This document shows, one piece after another, positions 37,457 through 46,756 of a DNA stretch of 64,000 bases. The translations under genes were made by a program, and so were the position numbers. Below the pieces are notes generated by a model. That model did no database searches. It was not told the origin of the DNA and was given only the letters and a program-made list of their open reading frames with translations. Source of the stretch: Alphaproteobacteria bacterium PA2. Its GTDB lineage: Bacteria; Pseudomonadota; Alphaproteobacteria; Caulobacterales; Caulobacteraceae. Position 1 is the stretch's first letter. Every line of letters starts with the position of its first letter. Where the stretch lies: NCBI GenBank assembly GCA_002256425.1, contig NKIZ01000001.1, positions 1,261,943-1,325,942 on the forward strand, written 5' to 3'.

Positions 37457-38962
37457 TCAGGCAGGATCGATGGTCAGCCGCTCGAACTGCCCCTGGTTCG
37501 TCGTTTCAAGCATCAGCTCCCGCGCCTCCAGGTCGGCGGATCTAAGAGCAGGCTCAGTCTCACTGCCAAGCACTCCAACGGACATGTCGAAGATGGTTCT
37601 GATAAGGCCCGCATTGACCCTGTTGACCAGTGGGGCCCCGGTCACTGCGGGGCTGGCCTGGATTTCCAGCAGCCAGGGATGGCCGTCCTCATCGACCAGC
37701 ACGTCCATGCCGAAGACCTTGGGCGGAAAGGCGCGTCGCGGGCCGGCATCGGACCATCGTTGGAAAAAGCCGTCTTGTCTGAGGATCTTCAGAAAGCCGC
37801 ATGCCAGATCGCTGATTTCCCTGAACACCGCCTGGCTGTCCCCGCCATCCTGATCCATCCTTCGGAAGAACCCCGCCAGACTCCAGATCATGCCCTCATC
37901 GTCCCTGTCGGGATCCTGGGAGATTTTCAGATCAGGATGGCTCGCATGCAGGGCGGTGTTGGTCACATGCATGCTGATGTCGCCCAGCCGCTCGGGCCGG
38001 GGGTCGTAGGGTTCCGGGGCAAACCTTACAATGCCGTCGCGGTAGATGTAGGCGCGCAGGGGGTCGGCGCTTGTGATCAGCACATAGATCCGGAGATGGC
38101 CCTTGCGACCGTCAATCAGATAGGGCCGGTCGACATAGCGCTGGACGACGGTGTCCGTCCGGTTTGCAGCTGAGGCCAGATCGGCTGTCACTGAAATGCC
38201 CTGTCCCCCGGATCCGTTATTCGGTTTCACGATGAACAGGGCGCCGTCGGTTCCGGCCGCGGCCCGGGCCTCCAGAGCTTTCCGCTCCCCGGGAAGTATG
38301 AAGGTCTCAGGGAAGCGCAAGGCGCCGGGCAGGGCGGACAGACCTCGCCGCATCAGGTCGGCCAGCCGTCCCTTGTCAGCGAGCATCAGCCACTCGTGGA
38401 AGGTATGGGACTGCGCCCTTTCCGCCAGCCATGAGGAGGTCCGCACAGGGGCGGCGGCATAGGCGTCCAGAAGAACCCTGGCCGGTCGATCAGCTTCCTG
38501 CGGACGCCCCGCATCGCGTAGGGCGAGCATCAATCCCCGATTTGAAGCCAGGCGTTCCGTGCTCTCTGCGGAAGCCTGGGCGAGGACTCGTCCATAGATT
38601 TCGATCGCCCGCTCCAGGTTCCCAAGCCTGTGCTCGACATTGGCCAGATGATTGGCGGCGTTCACGCTCGATGTGGCGGCAAAGGCCTGCTGGTAGGCTG
38701 TTCTGGCCGCAAGATTGTCGCCGTTGGCCAGGGTCGCGAACGCCAGATTGTTGAGACCGGTCCGATGGTCGGGGGCCAGTGAAAGCAGCCGCCTGTAGGC
38801 TCTTATGGCGTCGGGATATTCCAGGGTCCGAAGGTAGGAGACGGCCAGAAGCTCCCATGCCTCCATCGAGTCCGGCAGGGCCGACGTGAGGTCCAGCAGC
38901 AGGCTTCGCGCGGTCTCGCGATCGGTCTCGATCAGGCCAATCAGTTCCTCCCGGAGCGGCAT
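37457..38962 (-). CDS. TPR protein with tubulin-tyrosine-ligase-like domain
   Basis: A 501-residue fusion. Residues about 30-165 are tetratricopeptide helices (EAWELLAVSYLRTLEYPDAI; LERAIEIYGRVLAQA). Residues about 210-470 match the ATP-grasp tubulin-tyrosine ligase family: IVKPNNGSGGQGISV (244-258), VQRYVDRPYLIDGRKGHLRI (273-292) followed by YVLITS, YIYRDGIVRFAPEPY (305-319), HVTNTALH (332-339), and VFGMDVLVDEDGHPWLLEIQ (416-435). The metal ligands Asp420 and Glu433 are present, but position 435 is Gln where the eukaryotic enzymes have Asn. TTL enzymes ligate amino acids to protein C-termini or side chains. The bacterial substrate is unknown. AAGGA lies five bases before the ATG, and the stop of the proline iminopeptidase gene lies 14 bases upstream, so the two are an operon. 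Confidence 0.8.
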   Translation of the reverse strand: MPLREELIGLIETDRETARSLLLDLTSALPDSMEAWELLAVSYLRTLEYPDAIRAYRRLLSLAPDHRTGLNNLAFATLANGDNLAARTAYQQAFAATSSVNAANHLANVEHRLGNLERAIEIYGRVLAQASAESTERLASNRGLMLALRDAGRPQEADRPARVLLDAYAAAPVRTSSWLAERAQSHTFHEWLMLADKGRLADLMRRGLSALPGALRFPETFILPGERKALEARAAAGTDGALFIVKPNNGSGGQGISVTADLASAANRTDTVVQRYVDRPYLIDGRKGHLRIYVLITSADPLRAYIYRDGIVRFAPEPYDPRPERLGDISMHVTNTALHASHPDLKISQDPDRDDEGMIWSLAGFFRRMDQDGGDSQAVFREISDLACGFLKILRQDGFFQRWSDAGPRRAFPPKVFGMDVLVDEDGHPWLLEIQASPAVTGAPLVNRVNAGLIRTIFDMSVGVLGSETEPALRSADLEARELMLETTNQGQFERLTIDPA

Positions 38963-38976
38963 CAGATCCTTCTGTC

Positions 38977-39969
38977 CTAGAGCCGCAGGGCTTCGTCAGT
39001 CGCCCGGACCAGGCCGTCGACTATGCCGGGCTCGGTTGAGGCGTGGCCTGCGTCCCAGATCACCGACATCCGCGCCTTTGGCCAGGCGGCCGAAAGTTTG
39101 TAGGCGCTGTCCATGGGGGTCACCACATCGAACCGGCCCTGGACGATCCAGCCGGGAATGTCCTTGATCTTGTGGGCGTTCTTCAGGATCCAGCCGTCCT
39201 CGTTCATGAAGCCCCTGTTGACGAAGAAGTGGCACTCGATCCGCGCAAAGGCGATGGCGAAGTCCACGTCATTGAACTTGCTGGGCCGGGCTTCAGGTCC
39301 GCGGATGGAGATGGTGTCGCCCTCCCACTGGCTCCAGGCCTGGGCTGCAATAGCCTGGACCTTGCGGTCAGGATCGATCAGTCGCCTGTGATAGGCCAGC
39401 ATGAGGTTGTCGCGCTCATCCTGCGGAATGGGCTCGAGATATTTCGCCCAGGCGTCCGGGAACAGCATGGAGGCGCCGTCCTGGTAGAACCAGGAGACCT
39501 CGCGTTCGGTCAGCAGGAATATGCCCCGCAGGACCAGGGCCTCGACCCGGTCAGGGTGCATGATGGCGTAGGCCAGGGCCAGGGTGGAACCCCAGGAGCC
39601 GCCAAACACGGTCCACTTCTCAATACCCAGGTGCTCCCGCAGGCGTTCGATGTCGGCGATCAGCGACCAGGTGGTGTTGTCTTCCAGGCTGGCATTGGGC
39701 TCGGAGCGTCCGCAACCCCTCTGGTCGAACAGCACCATCCGCCATTTGTCGGGGTCGAAGAACCGACGCATGGTCGAGTTGATGGCGCCGCCCGGGCCGC
39801 CATGCAGGATCACACAGGGCTTGCCCCCCGGCGCGCCGCACTGCTCGTAGAAGATCCGGTGCGGGCCGTCTGTTGAGAGGAAACCCTCATTGAAGGGTTC
39901 GTTCTCGCGGAACAGGCCCCGACGACCGGCGGTCGCGGAAAAGGACGAAGGGGAAGAGCCTTGATGCAT
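38977..39969 (-). CDS. pip: Proline iminopeptidase
   Basis: A 330-residue serine peptidase of family S33 that releases N-terminal proline from peptides. The signature oxyanion motif is HGGPGGAINSTMRRFFDP (about 55-72) and DQRGCGRSEPNASLEDNTTW follows. The nucleophile is in FGGSWGSTLALAYAI (about 120-134), the Asp in VQGRFDVVTPMDSAYKL and the His in DAGHASTEPGI. Length and motifs match the family closely. It is the first gene of a two-gene unit with the TTL-like protein. Confidence 0.93.
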   Translation of the reverse strand: MHQGSSPSSFSATAGRRGLFRENEPFNEGFLSTDGPHRIFYEQCGAPGGKPCVILHGGPGGAINSTMRRFFDPDKWRMVLFDQRGCGRSEPNASLEDNTTWSLIADIERLREHLGIEKWTVFGGSWGSTLALAYAIMHPDRVEALVLRGIFLLTEREVSWFYQDGASMLFPDAWAKYLEPIPQDERDNLMLAYHRRLIDPDRKVQAIAAQAWSQWEGDTISIRGPEARPSKFNDVDFAIAFARIECHFFVNRGFMNEDGWILKNAHKIKDIPGWIVQGRFDVVTPMDSAYKLSAAWPKARMSVIWDAGHASTEPGIVDGLVRATDEALRL

Positions 39970-40013
39970 CCGCCCATTAGGGGCGGCGGCGGCCCGAGTT
40001 CAACCCCGCTCGG

Positions 40014-41039
40014 CTATTTCGGAAACTTGCGCGTCATCCAGTCAATGACCAGCCGGTTCACCTCTTCAGGCTTTTCCTGCTGGGTCCAGTGACCGCTTTC
40101 CAGCACCAGGGCCTTCTCCAGATCGGGAACATAGGCCTCCATGCCGTCGGCCATGGCCGGGGACAGGACCACGTCCTTCTCGGCCATGATCATCAGGCAG
40201 GGCATGCCCTCGACCTTGGTGGGCAGGTCGGCGGACCGCTCCCAGTTGCGGGTGAAGTTCCGGTACCAGTTGATGCCGCCGGTGAAGCCTGTGGCCTCGA
40301 AGCTTTCCACAAAGGCCGCCAGTTCCTCAGCGTTCAGCAGCTGATGGCTGGTGTCGGATTTGTCCCAGGCGGCCAGGGCGTCGCCGAAGGCGAAGCTGCC
40401 CTGGGTGGATGTCGGCGCATCGCCGCCGGTGTCGAGGGCGCCCGTCGTTTTGGGGGCGTCAGCTGCAGCAGCCTCGACGGCTGCGGGGCGGCGCATGAAG
40501 AAGCGCATGGTCTTGTCCACATCGGCGCCCAGGGCGGCGTCGGCAATGCCGGGCTTCTGGAACCAGACAATGTACATGTCCTCGCCAAAAGCCATGCGCA
40601 TGCCGGCGATGGGGTCAAACTGACCCCTCGGCAGGAAGGGCGTATTGACCCCGATGATCCCGGCGCACCGGCTGTGGTGGCGAAGGGGCATCTGCCAGAC
40701 CACCAGTCCGCCCCAGTCATGGCCGCAGAACACCGCCTTTTCGACGCCCAGATGGTCCAGCAGGCCGACCAGATCGCCGGTCAGGTGGTCCAGGTCATAG
40801 TCCGTCACCTTCTCCGGGCAGGAGGTCAGGCCATAGCCCCGCTGGTCAGGCGCAATGGCCCAGATCCCGGCCGCCTCGCAGGCCGTCAGCTGATGGCGCC
40901 AGGAAAAGGCCAGCTCGGGAAAGCCGTGGCAGAAGATGACCGGCGTTCCGGTGCGGGGACCCACCTCGTAATAGGCCATGTCGATCCCGTTGACCTTGGC
41001 GTACTGGACCGGCGGCATCTGGCTGGCGAGGGCGGACAT
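40014..41039 (-). CDS. Alpha/beta hydrolase, epoxide hydrolase-like
   Basis: A 341-residue homologue of the gene at 36474. Motifs are HGFPELAFSWRHQL (about 36-49), nucleophile Asp in FCGHDWGGLVVWQM (about 108-121) and His in LESGHWTQQEKPEEVNRL near the C-terminus. An insertion around MRRPAAVEAAAADAPKTTGA expands the cap domain. AAGGAGAT lies about six bases before ATG 41039, which makes this a better start than the ATG seven codons upstream. The substrate is unknown. Confidence 0.85.
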   Translation of the reverse strand: MSALASQMPPVQYAKVNGIDMAYYEVGPRTGTPVIFCHGFPELAFSWRHQLTACEAAGIWAIAPDQRGYGLTSCPEKVTDYDLDHLTGDLVGLLDHLGVEKAVFCGHDWGGLVVWQMPLRHHSRCAGIIGVNTPFLPRGQFDPIAGMRMAFGEDMYIVWFQKPGIADAALGADVDKTMRFFMRRPAAVEAAAADAPKTTGALDTGGDAPTSTQGSFAFGDALAAWDKSDTSHQLLNAEELAAFVESFEATGFTGGINWYRNFTRNWERSADLPTKVEGMPCLMIMAEKDVVLSPAMADGMEAYVPDLEKALVLESGHWTQQEKPEEVNRLVIDWMTRKFPK

Positions 41040-41131
41040 GGGCGATCTCCTTTTGTGCAATTCATAGTCATTGGGTTCCGCCTGCGGAAGGCAAGCCTTT
41101 GCAGATTCGGCAAACCGACTAAAAGACCCCG

Positions 41132-42337
41132 ATGAGCCAGTCCCCCGCCGCTTCGCCTGAAAAGGTCCCCTGGGGACTGGTTATCCTGCTGGGGTCGATG
41201 ACCGCCTTCGGGCCCATGGCCATCGACATGTACCTGCCCAGTCTTCCGACCATCGGCGCGTCCCTGAACGCCACGGCGGGCCAGACCCAGGCGACCATGG
41301 GCGCCTTTCTGGCGGGCATGGCCATTGGCCAGTTCTTCTATGGCCCGGCCTCCGACCGGATCGGCCGCAAGGCGCCGGTCCTGCTGGGGGCAGGGGTTTT
41401 CGCCCTGGCTTCGGTGATCTGCGCCAACGCCACCTCGATCGAAATGCTGCTGGGCGCCCGTTTCCTTCAGGCCCTGGGCGCCTGTTCGGGCGCTGTGGTG
41501 GCGCGGGCCATTGTCCGGGACCTGTACAACCACACAGAGACGGCCCGCATGCTGTCCCTGCTGACCCTGGTCATGGGTCTGGCGCCGATCCTGGCCCCCC
41601 TGCTGGGCGGTTTCCTGATGACCATCGGCGGATGGCAGGCCAACTTCTGGGCGCAGATGGTTTTTGGCCTGGCGGTGGGCGCCGCCACGCTCTTCCAGCT
41701 CAAGGAGTCGCGGTCGGAAGCGACAGCCGTCCAGGCGCGGTCGGAAAATCCCCTTCAGGCCTATGGCGCCCTGATCCGGCAGCGCCGGTTGGTCGGCTAT
41801 ACCCTGGCCGGCGCGCTGAACGGCGCGGCCCTGTTCACCTATGTCTCGTCCTCGCCGGAACTGCTGATCAAGACCTATGGGATCAGCCCGCAGATGTTCG
41901 GCTGGGTCTTTGGTCTGAACGCCGTAGGGATTATCGGCGGCGGGCAGGTCAACCGCTATGTCCTGCGGACCTACACCCCCGATCAGGTTTTGAGGGCGGC
42001 CAGCCTTTGCGCGGCTGTAGTGGCCTTCGTCCTGGTCCTGGCGGCGACGACCGGGATCGGCGGGGCATGGACGGTAATGCCGCTCTTGTTCCTGCTGCTC
42101 TCCAGCTTCGGCTTCATGCAGGGCAACACCATGGCCGGCGCCCTCAATGTCGACCCTCTGCGCGCCGGATCCATCTCGGCCCTCATGGGCGGAGTGTCCT
42201 TCGCCAGCGGAGCCCTGGCCTCGACGGCGGTGGGGATCTTCCACGACGGAACAGCCCGGCCCATGGCCATGACGATTCTGATCGCTGTCCTGGGTTCGGC
42301 CCTGACCCTTCGGATGCTGGCCCTGCCGCGTCGTTAG
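41132..42337 (+). CDS. Bcr/CflA-type multidrug MFS exporter
   Basis: A 401-residue 12-helix major facilitator of the drug:H+ antiporter-1 group. Family marks are the first helix with GPMAIDMYLPSLPTIGASLN (about 29-48), motif A GPASDRIGRKAPVLLGAGVF (about 71-90) and the antiporter motif RFLQALGACSGAVVARAIVR (about 110-129). It likely exports drugs or metabolites. It is divergent from the epoxide-hydrolase-like gene, and its stop overlaps the 3' end of DUF423 on the other strand by four bases. Confidence 0.9.
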   Translation: MSQSPAASPEKVPWGLVILLGSMTAFGPMAIDMYLPSLPTIGASLNATAGQTQATMGAFLAGMAIGQFFYGPASDRIGRKAPVLLGAGVFALASVICANATSIEMLLGARFLQALGACSGAVVARAIVRDLYNHTETARMLSLLTLVMGLAPILAPLLGGFLMTIGGWQANFWAQMVFGLAVGAATLFQLKESRSEATAVQARSENPLQAYGALIRQRRLVGYTLAGALNGAALFTYVSSSPELLIKTYGISPQMFGWVFGLNAVGIIGGGQVNRYVLRTYTPDQVLRAASLCAAVVAFVLVLAATTGIGGAWTVMPLLFLLLSSFGFMQGNTMAGALNVDPLRAGSISALMGGVSFASGALASTAVGIFHDGTARPMAMTILIAVLGSALTLRMLALPRR

Positions 42338-42750
42338 GTCTCCTTCGCCCCCTCCAGGTGGGCCTCAGCCACAGCTGATCGCACCGGATGGTCGATGTCC
42401 CTGGCCGCCCAGGCCAGAACCAGCCAGCCAGCCAGGAACATCAGGCCGCCGATCGGCGTGATCATCCCCAGCCACCGGGGCGCGCCAAAGGCCATTGCAT
42501 AGAGCGAGCCGGAAAACAGCAGGGTGCCGGGCAGGAAGAGGGCCGGGGCGAACCGTGCCCGACGACCGCCCATCTGCATGAAGGCCGCAGCCGCGAAGGT
42601 GGCCATGGTATGCATGAACTCGTACTGGGCGCCGGTCTTCAGCCACTCTTTCGCCGCCGGGTCCTTTACCCCGTGAGTGGCGAAGGCGCCGACAGCGACG
42701 GCGAGAAAGCCGCTCAGGGCGGCAATCATCATCCATTGTCGGCGCGGCAT
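42334..42750 (-). CDS. DUF423 small membrane protein
   Basis: A 138-residue protein with four hydrophobic segments. The N-terminal GFLAVAVGAFATHGVKD followed by YEFMHTMATFAAAAFM and the later MITPIGGLMFLAGWLVLAW are the DUF423 (YwdK/YgdD) signature. The function is unknown. Its start overlaps the amidase stop by one base (TGATG at 42752-42748), so it is translated after the amidase. Confidence 0.88.
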   Translation of the reverse strand: MPRRQWMMIAALSGFLAVAVGAFATHGVKDPAAKEWLKTGAQYEFMHTMATFAAAAFMQMGGRRARFAPALFLPGTLLFSGSLYAMAFGAPRWLGMITPIGGLMFLAGWLVLAWAARDIDHPVRSAVAEAHLEGAKET

Positions 42751-44180
42751 CAGCCCCAGACCTGCGGCTTGCGACCCGCCCAGGGGACTTCCTTTTCCAG
42801 CTGGGCGGCCAGGCGGAAGAGGGTCGCCTCATCGGCATAGCGCGAGGTGAACATCATGCCGATCGGCAGGCCCCTTGAGTCCGTTTCCAGCGGCAGGGAG
42901 ATGGAGGGCTGGCCCGAGAAGTTGAAGGGCGGGGTATAGGGGAAGACCTGACCCTGGCGGCGATTGACCTCCTTGGGTTCGTGATCCACGGGGCTCAGAT
43001 AGCCGATCTCGGGAACCGGGGTTCCCAGCACCGGGCTGAGATAGACATCCCAGTCATTGAAGAAGGCCAGGGTTACCCGGTTCAGCCGCCGCAGGTCCTG
43101 CCAGCCCTTGAAGGCCATTTCGCCGGTCACCTTGCGACCGCCCTTGAGGGAGGCCCAGGTCAGGGGCTCAAGTTCATCGGGCTCGGGCTCGCGGCCCACC
43201 TGCTCGATCAGCTTGCCCATGCCGGCGGCGAAGTTGGCGCCCGACACCGGGCCCCGCGCCGCATAGAGGGCCCGGTAGTCGATGCCCAGACCCTTTTCCA
43301 CGACCTCATGGCCCAGTTGCTTCAGGACATCGGCGGTCCGCTCCAGGGCGGCCTGGACTTCCGGATCAATGGGCCGGCCTGAGGCGGTCTCGGACGACCA
43401 GGCGATGCGGAGCTTGCCCGGCGAACGGGTGATCTCCTCCATGTAGGGCGCGGCCTTGGGCGGGAAGGGATAGGGCGAGGACGGGTCCTCCACGCCCGTG
43501 GCGTCCAGCATGGCGGCGCTGTCGCGGACCGTCCGGCTGACCACGTGGTCCACCACAAAGCCCATGGCGTAGTCGAAGTCGTCGGGCAGGTTGAGATTGC
43601 GGTCCTTGTTGACCTTCAGCCCCACCAGGCCGCAGCAGGCGGCGGGAATGCGGATGGAGCCAAGGCCGTCAGAGGCATGGGCCATGGGCACAATGCCCGC
43701 CGCCACGGCCGAGGCCGACCCGCCGGAGGATCCGCCAGAAATGTGGTTCGGGTTCCAGGGATTGCGGCAGGGCCCCAGATGAGCGCTCTCGGTCGTGCCC
43801 GTAATGCCGTATTCCGGGGTATTGGTCTTGCCCAGCGGGATGACCCCCGACCGGCGATAGGCCGCCGTCAGGCCGCCGTCCTCGGTGTCGACGATGTGGC
43901 GGGCGAAACGGCTGCCCGAGCTGCGCGGCCAGCCGGCCACCGGCATGCCCAGGTCCTTGATCAGGAAGGGCACGCCCTTGAAGGGGCCGTCGGGCAGTGG
44001 GCCTTTGGCGCGGTCCCGGGCCTCATCAAAGGCCGTGTGGACTACGGCGTTCAGGGTCGGGTTATGGCGCTCGATCCGTTCGACGGCGCAGTCCACCAGT
44101 TCGAGGGGGGTGGTCTCGCCCTTGGCCACCAGGGCCGCCAGGGCCACGCCGTCGTGGTCGCTGTAATCGGATCGGCTCAT
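42750..44180 (-). CDS. Amidase signature family enzyme
   Basis: A 476-residue amidase hydrolysing an amide bond of unknown substrate. The Ser-cisSer-Lys triad is visible: Lys in GVPFLIKDLGMPVAGWPRSS (about 70-89), the glycine-serine stretch ISGGSSGGSASAVAAGIVPM (about 147-166) and the nucleophile in SDGLGSIRIPAACCGLVGLK (about 170-189). Members range from aryl-acylamidases to 6-aminohexanoate cyclic-dimer hydrolases. It is followed by DUF423 and preceded, after 21 bases, by a class III aminotransferase gene, so the three form an operon. Confidence 0.9.
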   Translation of the reverse strand: MSRSDYSDHDGVALAALVAKGETTPLELVDCAVERIERHNPTLNAVVHTAFDEARDRAKGPLPDGPFKGVPFLIKDLGMPVAGWPRSSGSRFARHIVDTEDGGLTAAYRRSGVIPLGKTNTPEYGITGTTESAHLGPCRNPWNPNHISGGSSGGSASAVAAGIVPMAHASDGLGSIRIPAACCGLVGLKVNKDRNLNLPDDFDYAMGFVVDHVVSRTVRDSAAMLDATGVEDPSSPYPFPPKAAPYMEEITRSPGKLRIAWSSETASGRPIDPEVQAALERTADVLKQLGHEVVEKGLGIDYRALYAARGPVSGANFAAGMGKLIEQVGREPEPDELEPLTWASLKGGRKVTGEMAFKGWQDLRRLNRVTLAFFNDWDVYLSPVLGTPVPEIGYLSPVDHEPKEVNRRQGQVFPYTPPFNFSGQPSISLPLETDSRGLPIGMMFTSRYADEATLFRLAAQLEKEVPWAGRKPQVWG

Positions 44181-44201
44181 GATCTTGTCTTTCGGTAAGG
44201 G

Positions 44202-45482
44202 TCAGCGAAGGCCGGTGGCGGCCAGGAAGGCCATCTTCTCGATAGGCGCCAGGGTCGGAGCCTGCCGCTTGAGTTCGGCGAATGAGTCTTCGGCCGCGTT
44301 CAGGGCCTGATCGATGTCGGTCTCGGTCATGGCCGCGCAGAGGAACATGTTGTGCCAGGGGTGCACATAGACCCCCCTGGCCAGCATGGCGCTGGACCAG
44401 CAGAAGCCCTTGCGCAGGTCCACATCATCTTCGAACAGGAAGAGGGGCATCTGGACAGGGCCGGAAACCTTGAAGCCGAAGCCGGCGGCGGCCGCCCTTT
44501 CCGTCAGACCATTGGCCAGACGCTCGCCCAGGCCCTGGAGCCGCTCCAGATAGTTGGAGTTCTGCACCAGCTTCAGGGTCTCAAGAGCCGCCGCCATGGG
44601 GGCGGCCTGATACCAGAAGGATCCGGTGACATAGATCGAGGCGGCGGCCTTGCGCACCTTTTCCGAGCCCATCAGCATGGAGATCGGGTGGCCGTTGGCG
44701 ATGCACTTGCCCCAGGTGGACAGGTCCGGCTGGATCCCGATCCGGGCCCAGCTGCAGTCCCGGGCCAGGCGCAGACCCGCCCGCACATCATCGACAATCA
44801 GCAGGGCGCCGGTCTGGTCGCAGAGTTCCCGCGCCCGGGTCGCATAGGCCAGGTCGGGCTCAGCCTGGTCGATGAAGGCGTCATGTTTGAAGGGGGCGGC
44901 GAAGATGGCGGCCAGGTCATCGCCGGCTTCGGCCACGGCGGCTTCCAGACTGGCCACATCGTTATAGTCGCAGAGGATCTGGTGGGCCCGGTCCGAGGGC
45001 AGGGCGCCGGTCGGGCGCGGCGTGCACCAGGGCGCGGCGCCGTGATAGGCGCCCTTGGCCCGGATGATGGTCTTGCGTTTGGTGTGGGCCCGGGCGGCGA
45101 TCAGGGCCATGGAGGTGGCGTCCGTCCCGTTCTTGCAGAAGATCGCCCAGGCGGCGTGGTCCACCTGCGCCACCCATCCTTCGGCCAGGGCCACCATCAG
45201 CTCGGTCGGGCCAGTCAGGGTGTCCCCCAGGCTCAGCTGCTTCGCAAAGGCGGCGTCAATGTCGGGATGGCCATAGCCGAACAGGTTCGGACCATAGGCG
45301 CACATGAAGTCCAGATAGCGATTGCCGTCGACGTCCCACAGGTGGGCGCCCTTGGCCCGGGAGAAGAACTGCGGATAGTCGTCCGGCAGCATGGCCGTGG
45401 ACTGGTGGCCGAACATGCCGCCGGGGATGACGGCCGCGGCGCGGTCGCGCAGGGCGCGGTCATGGCTGTTGTGAAGGGTCAT
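44202..45482 (-). CDS. Class III aminotransferase (glutamate-semialdehyde-mutase-like)
   Basis: A 426-residue PLP enzyme. The start resembles the mutase group (RDRAAAVIPGGMFGHQST), with FCKNGTDATSMALIAARAHT contacting the cofactor phosphate (about 114-133). It also has the PLP-pyridine Asp region LIVDDVRAGLRLARD and the Schiff-base lysine in DLSTWGKCIANGHPISMLMG (about 240-259). It is not hemL itself: the DEVMTGF consensus reads DDVRAGL. It lies with an amidase, which suggests catabolism of an amino or amide compound; this is an inference. Confidence 0.85.
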   Translation of the reverse strand: MTLHNSHDRALRDRAAAVIPGGMFGHQSTAMLPDDYPQFFSRAKGAHLWDVDGNRYLDFMCAYGPNLFGYGHPDIDAAFAKQLSLGDTLTGPTELMVALAEGWVAQVDHAAWAIFCKNGTDATSMALIAARAHTKRKTIIRAKGAYHGAAPWCTPRPTGALPSDRAHQILCDYNDVASLEAAVAEAGDDLAAIFAAPFKHDAFIDQAEPDLAYATRARELCDQTGALLIVDDVRAGLRLARDCSWARIGIQPDLSTWGKCIANGHPISMLMGSEKVRKAAASIYVTGSFWYQAAPMAAALETLKLVQNSNYLERLQGLGERLANGLTERAAAAGFGFKVSGPVQMPLFLFEDDVDLRKGFCWSSAMLARGVYVHPWHNMFLCAAMTETDIDQALNAAEDSFAELKRQAPTLAPIEKMAFLAATGLR

Positions 45483-45585
45483 GGTCAGGCGCTCGCAACA
45501 CAGAGGGTTGCAGACCTTACGCCGCTTACGGCGCTCGGCAACAGGGACGCAGCGTCAATCCCGACTCACCTTAGGTCGGAAAGGC

Positions 45586-46746
45586 ATGTGGGGCCCCATT
45601 CTTCTCGGCTTGTTCTACGCCGCCATCTATGTGGGCAATGGCGCCTCGACGCCCTATGCGCCGGTCTGGTTCCAGCACCGGGGGCTGACCGGCGCCCAGA
45701 TCGGCCTGATCCTGTCGGCGCCCATGCTGGCCCGGATGTTCACTGCACCCCTGCTGGGTCTCTGGGCCGACAGCTTCAAACTCAGACGCACGCCCCTGAT
45801 GCTCATGGGTCTGGCCACGGCGGGCTGCTATGCCCTGATGGCGCCGCCTATGGGCTTCTGGGGCTGGTTCGCCATCTGGTTTGCGGCCAGCTCGCTCTTC
45901 GCCGCCCTGCCGCCCCTGACCGATGTCATCATCCTCAACCGCGCCCGCCTGGACGGCTTCAACTATGGCTGGCCAAGGGGCATTGGCTCGGCCGCCTTCA
46001 TCATGGCCAATATCGCCATGGGGGCCATTCTGGTCAGTCACTCTCCCGAACTGGTCCTGGTCTGGATGGTGGCCGCCGCCCTGCTGGCGGCGGCAGGCGC
46101 CCGCTTCCTCCTGCCCGCCGATCCGGTCGCCGCCGAGGGTGGGCACGCCAACGCCGCGGACCGACGGGCCGGATTGATGGAGCTGATCCGGGACCCGGAC
46201 TTCATGCTGGTGGTGGTGTCGGCCGGCCTCATCCAGTCGGCCCACGCCTTCTACTACGGCTTCGCCAGCCTGTCCTGGAAGGCCCAGGGTGTGCCCGAGA
46301 ACCTCACCGGCTGGCTCTGGGCCGCCGGGGTCGTCGTCGAGGTGGTCTTCCTCTGGTTCATGGAGCCCTGGCGGCGGAAGATGGGTCCGCGCAACCTGCT
46401 GGTCCTGGGTGGTGTTGCGGGCCTGGTCCGCTGGACCGTGCTCGCCTTTTCGCCGCCCCTCTGGATGGTCTTCCCCATCCAGGCCCTGCACACCCTGACC
46501 TATGCCGCCACCTTCGTCGCCAGCCTGCAGCTGGTGGAACGCCTGTCCAAACCCGCCAACGCCTCCAGCGCCCAGCTGATCAACTCAGCCCTGCAGGGCG
46601 GCATGCTCATGGGCCTGGCGACCATGGGGTCGGGCGTCCTGTTCGATCACTTTGCGGCCAAGGGATATCTGGCCATGACCGTGATGACGGCGGTGGGACT
46701 TGCGGGGGCGGTGCGGCTCTATGGGGTCAAGCGGCTGGATGGGTGA
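45586..46746 (+). CDS. MFS transporter (3-phenylpropionate-permease-like)
   Basis: A 386-residue 12-helix transporter. The first helix GLFYAAIYVGNGASTPYAPV and motif GLWADSFKLRRTPLMLMG (about 63-80) resemble the PPP/HcaT group, sugar or aromatic-acid permeases. Other helices include FAIWFAASSLFAALPPLTDV and GIGSAAFIMANIAMGAILVS. The start at ATG 45586 begins the first helix directly; AGG ten bases upstream is the likely ribosome-binding site. The open frame back to 45481 is a basic, Arg-rich stretch and overlaps the divergent aminotransferase. Confidence 0.85.
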   Translation: MWGPILLGLFYAAIYVGNGASTPYAPVWFQHRGLTGAQIGLILSAPMLARMFTAPLLGLWADSFKLRRTPLMLMGLATAGCYALMAPPMGFWGWFAIWFAASSLFAALPPLTDVIILNRARLDGFNYGWPRGIGSAAFIMANIAMGAILVSHSPELVLVWMVAAALLAAAGARFLLPADPVAAEGGHANAADRRAGLMELIRDPDFMLVVVSAGLIQSAHAFYYGFASLSWKAQGVPENLTGWLWAAGVVVEVVFLWFMEPWRRKMGPRNLLVLGGVAGLVRWTVLAFSPPLWMVFPIQALHTLTYAATFVASLQLVERLSKPANASSAQLINSALQGGMLMGLATMGSGVLFDHFAAKGYLAMTVMTAVGLAGAVRLYGVKRLDG

Positions 46747-46756
46747 GGTTACGTAA

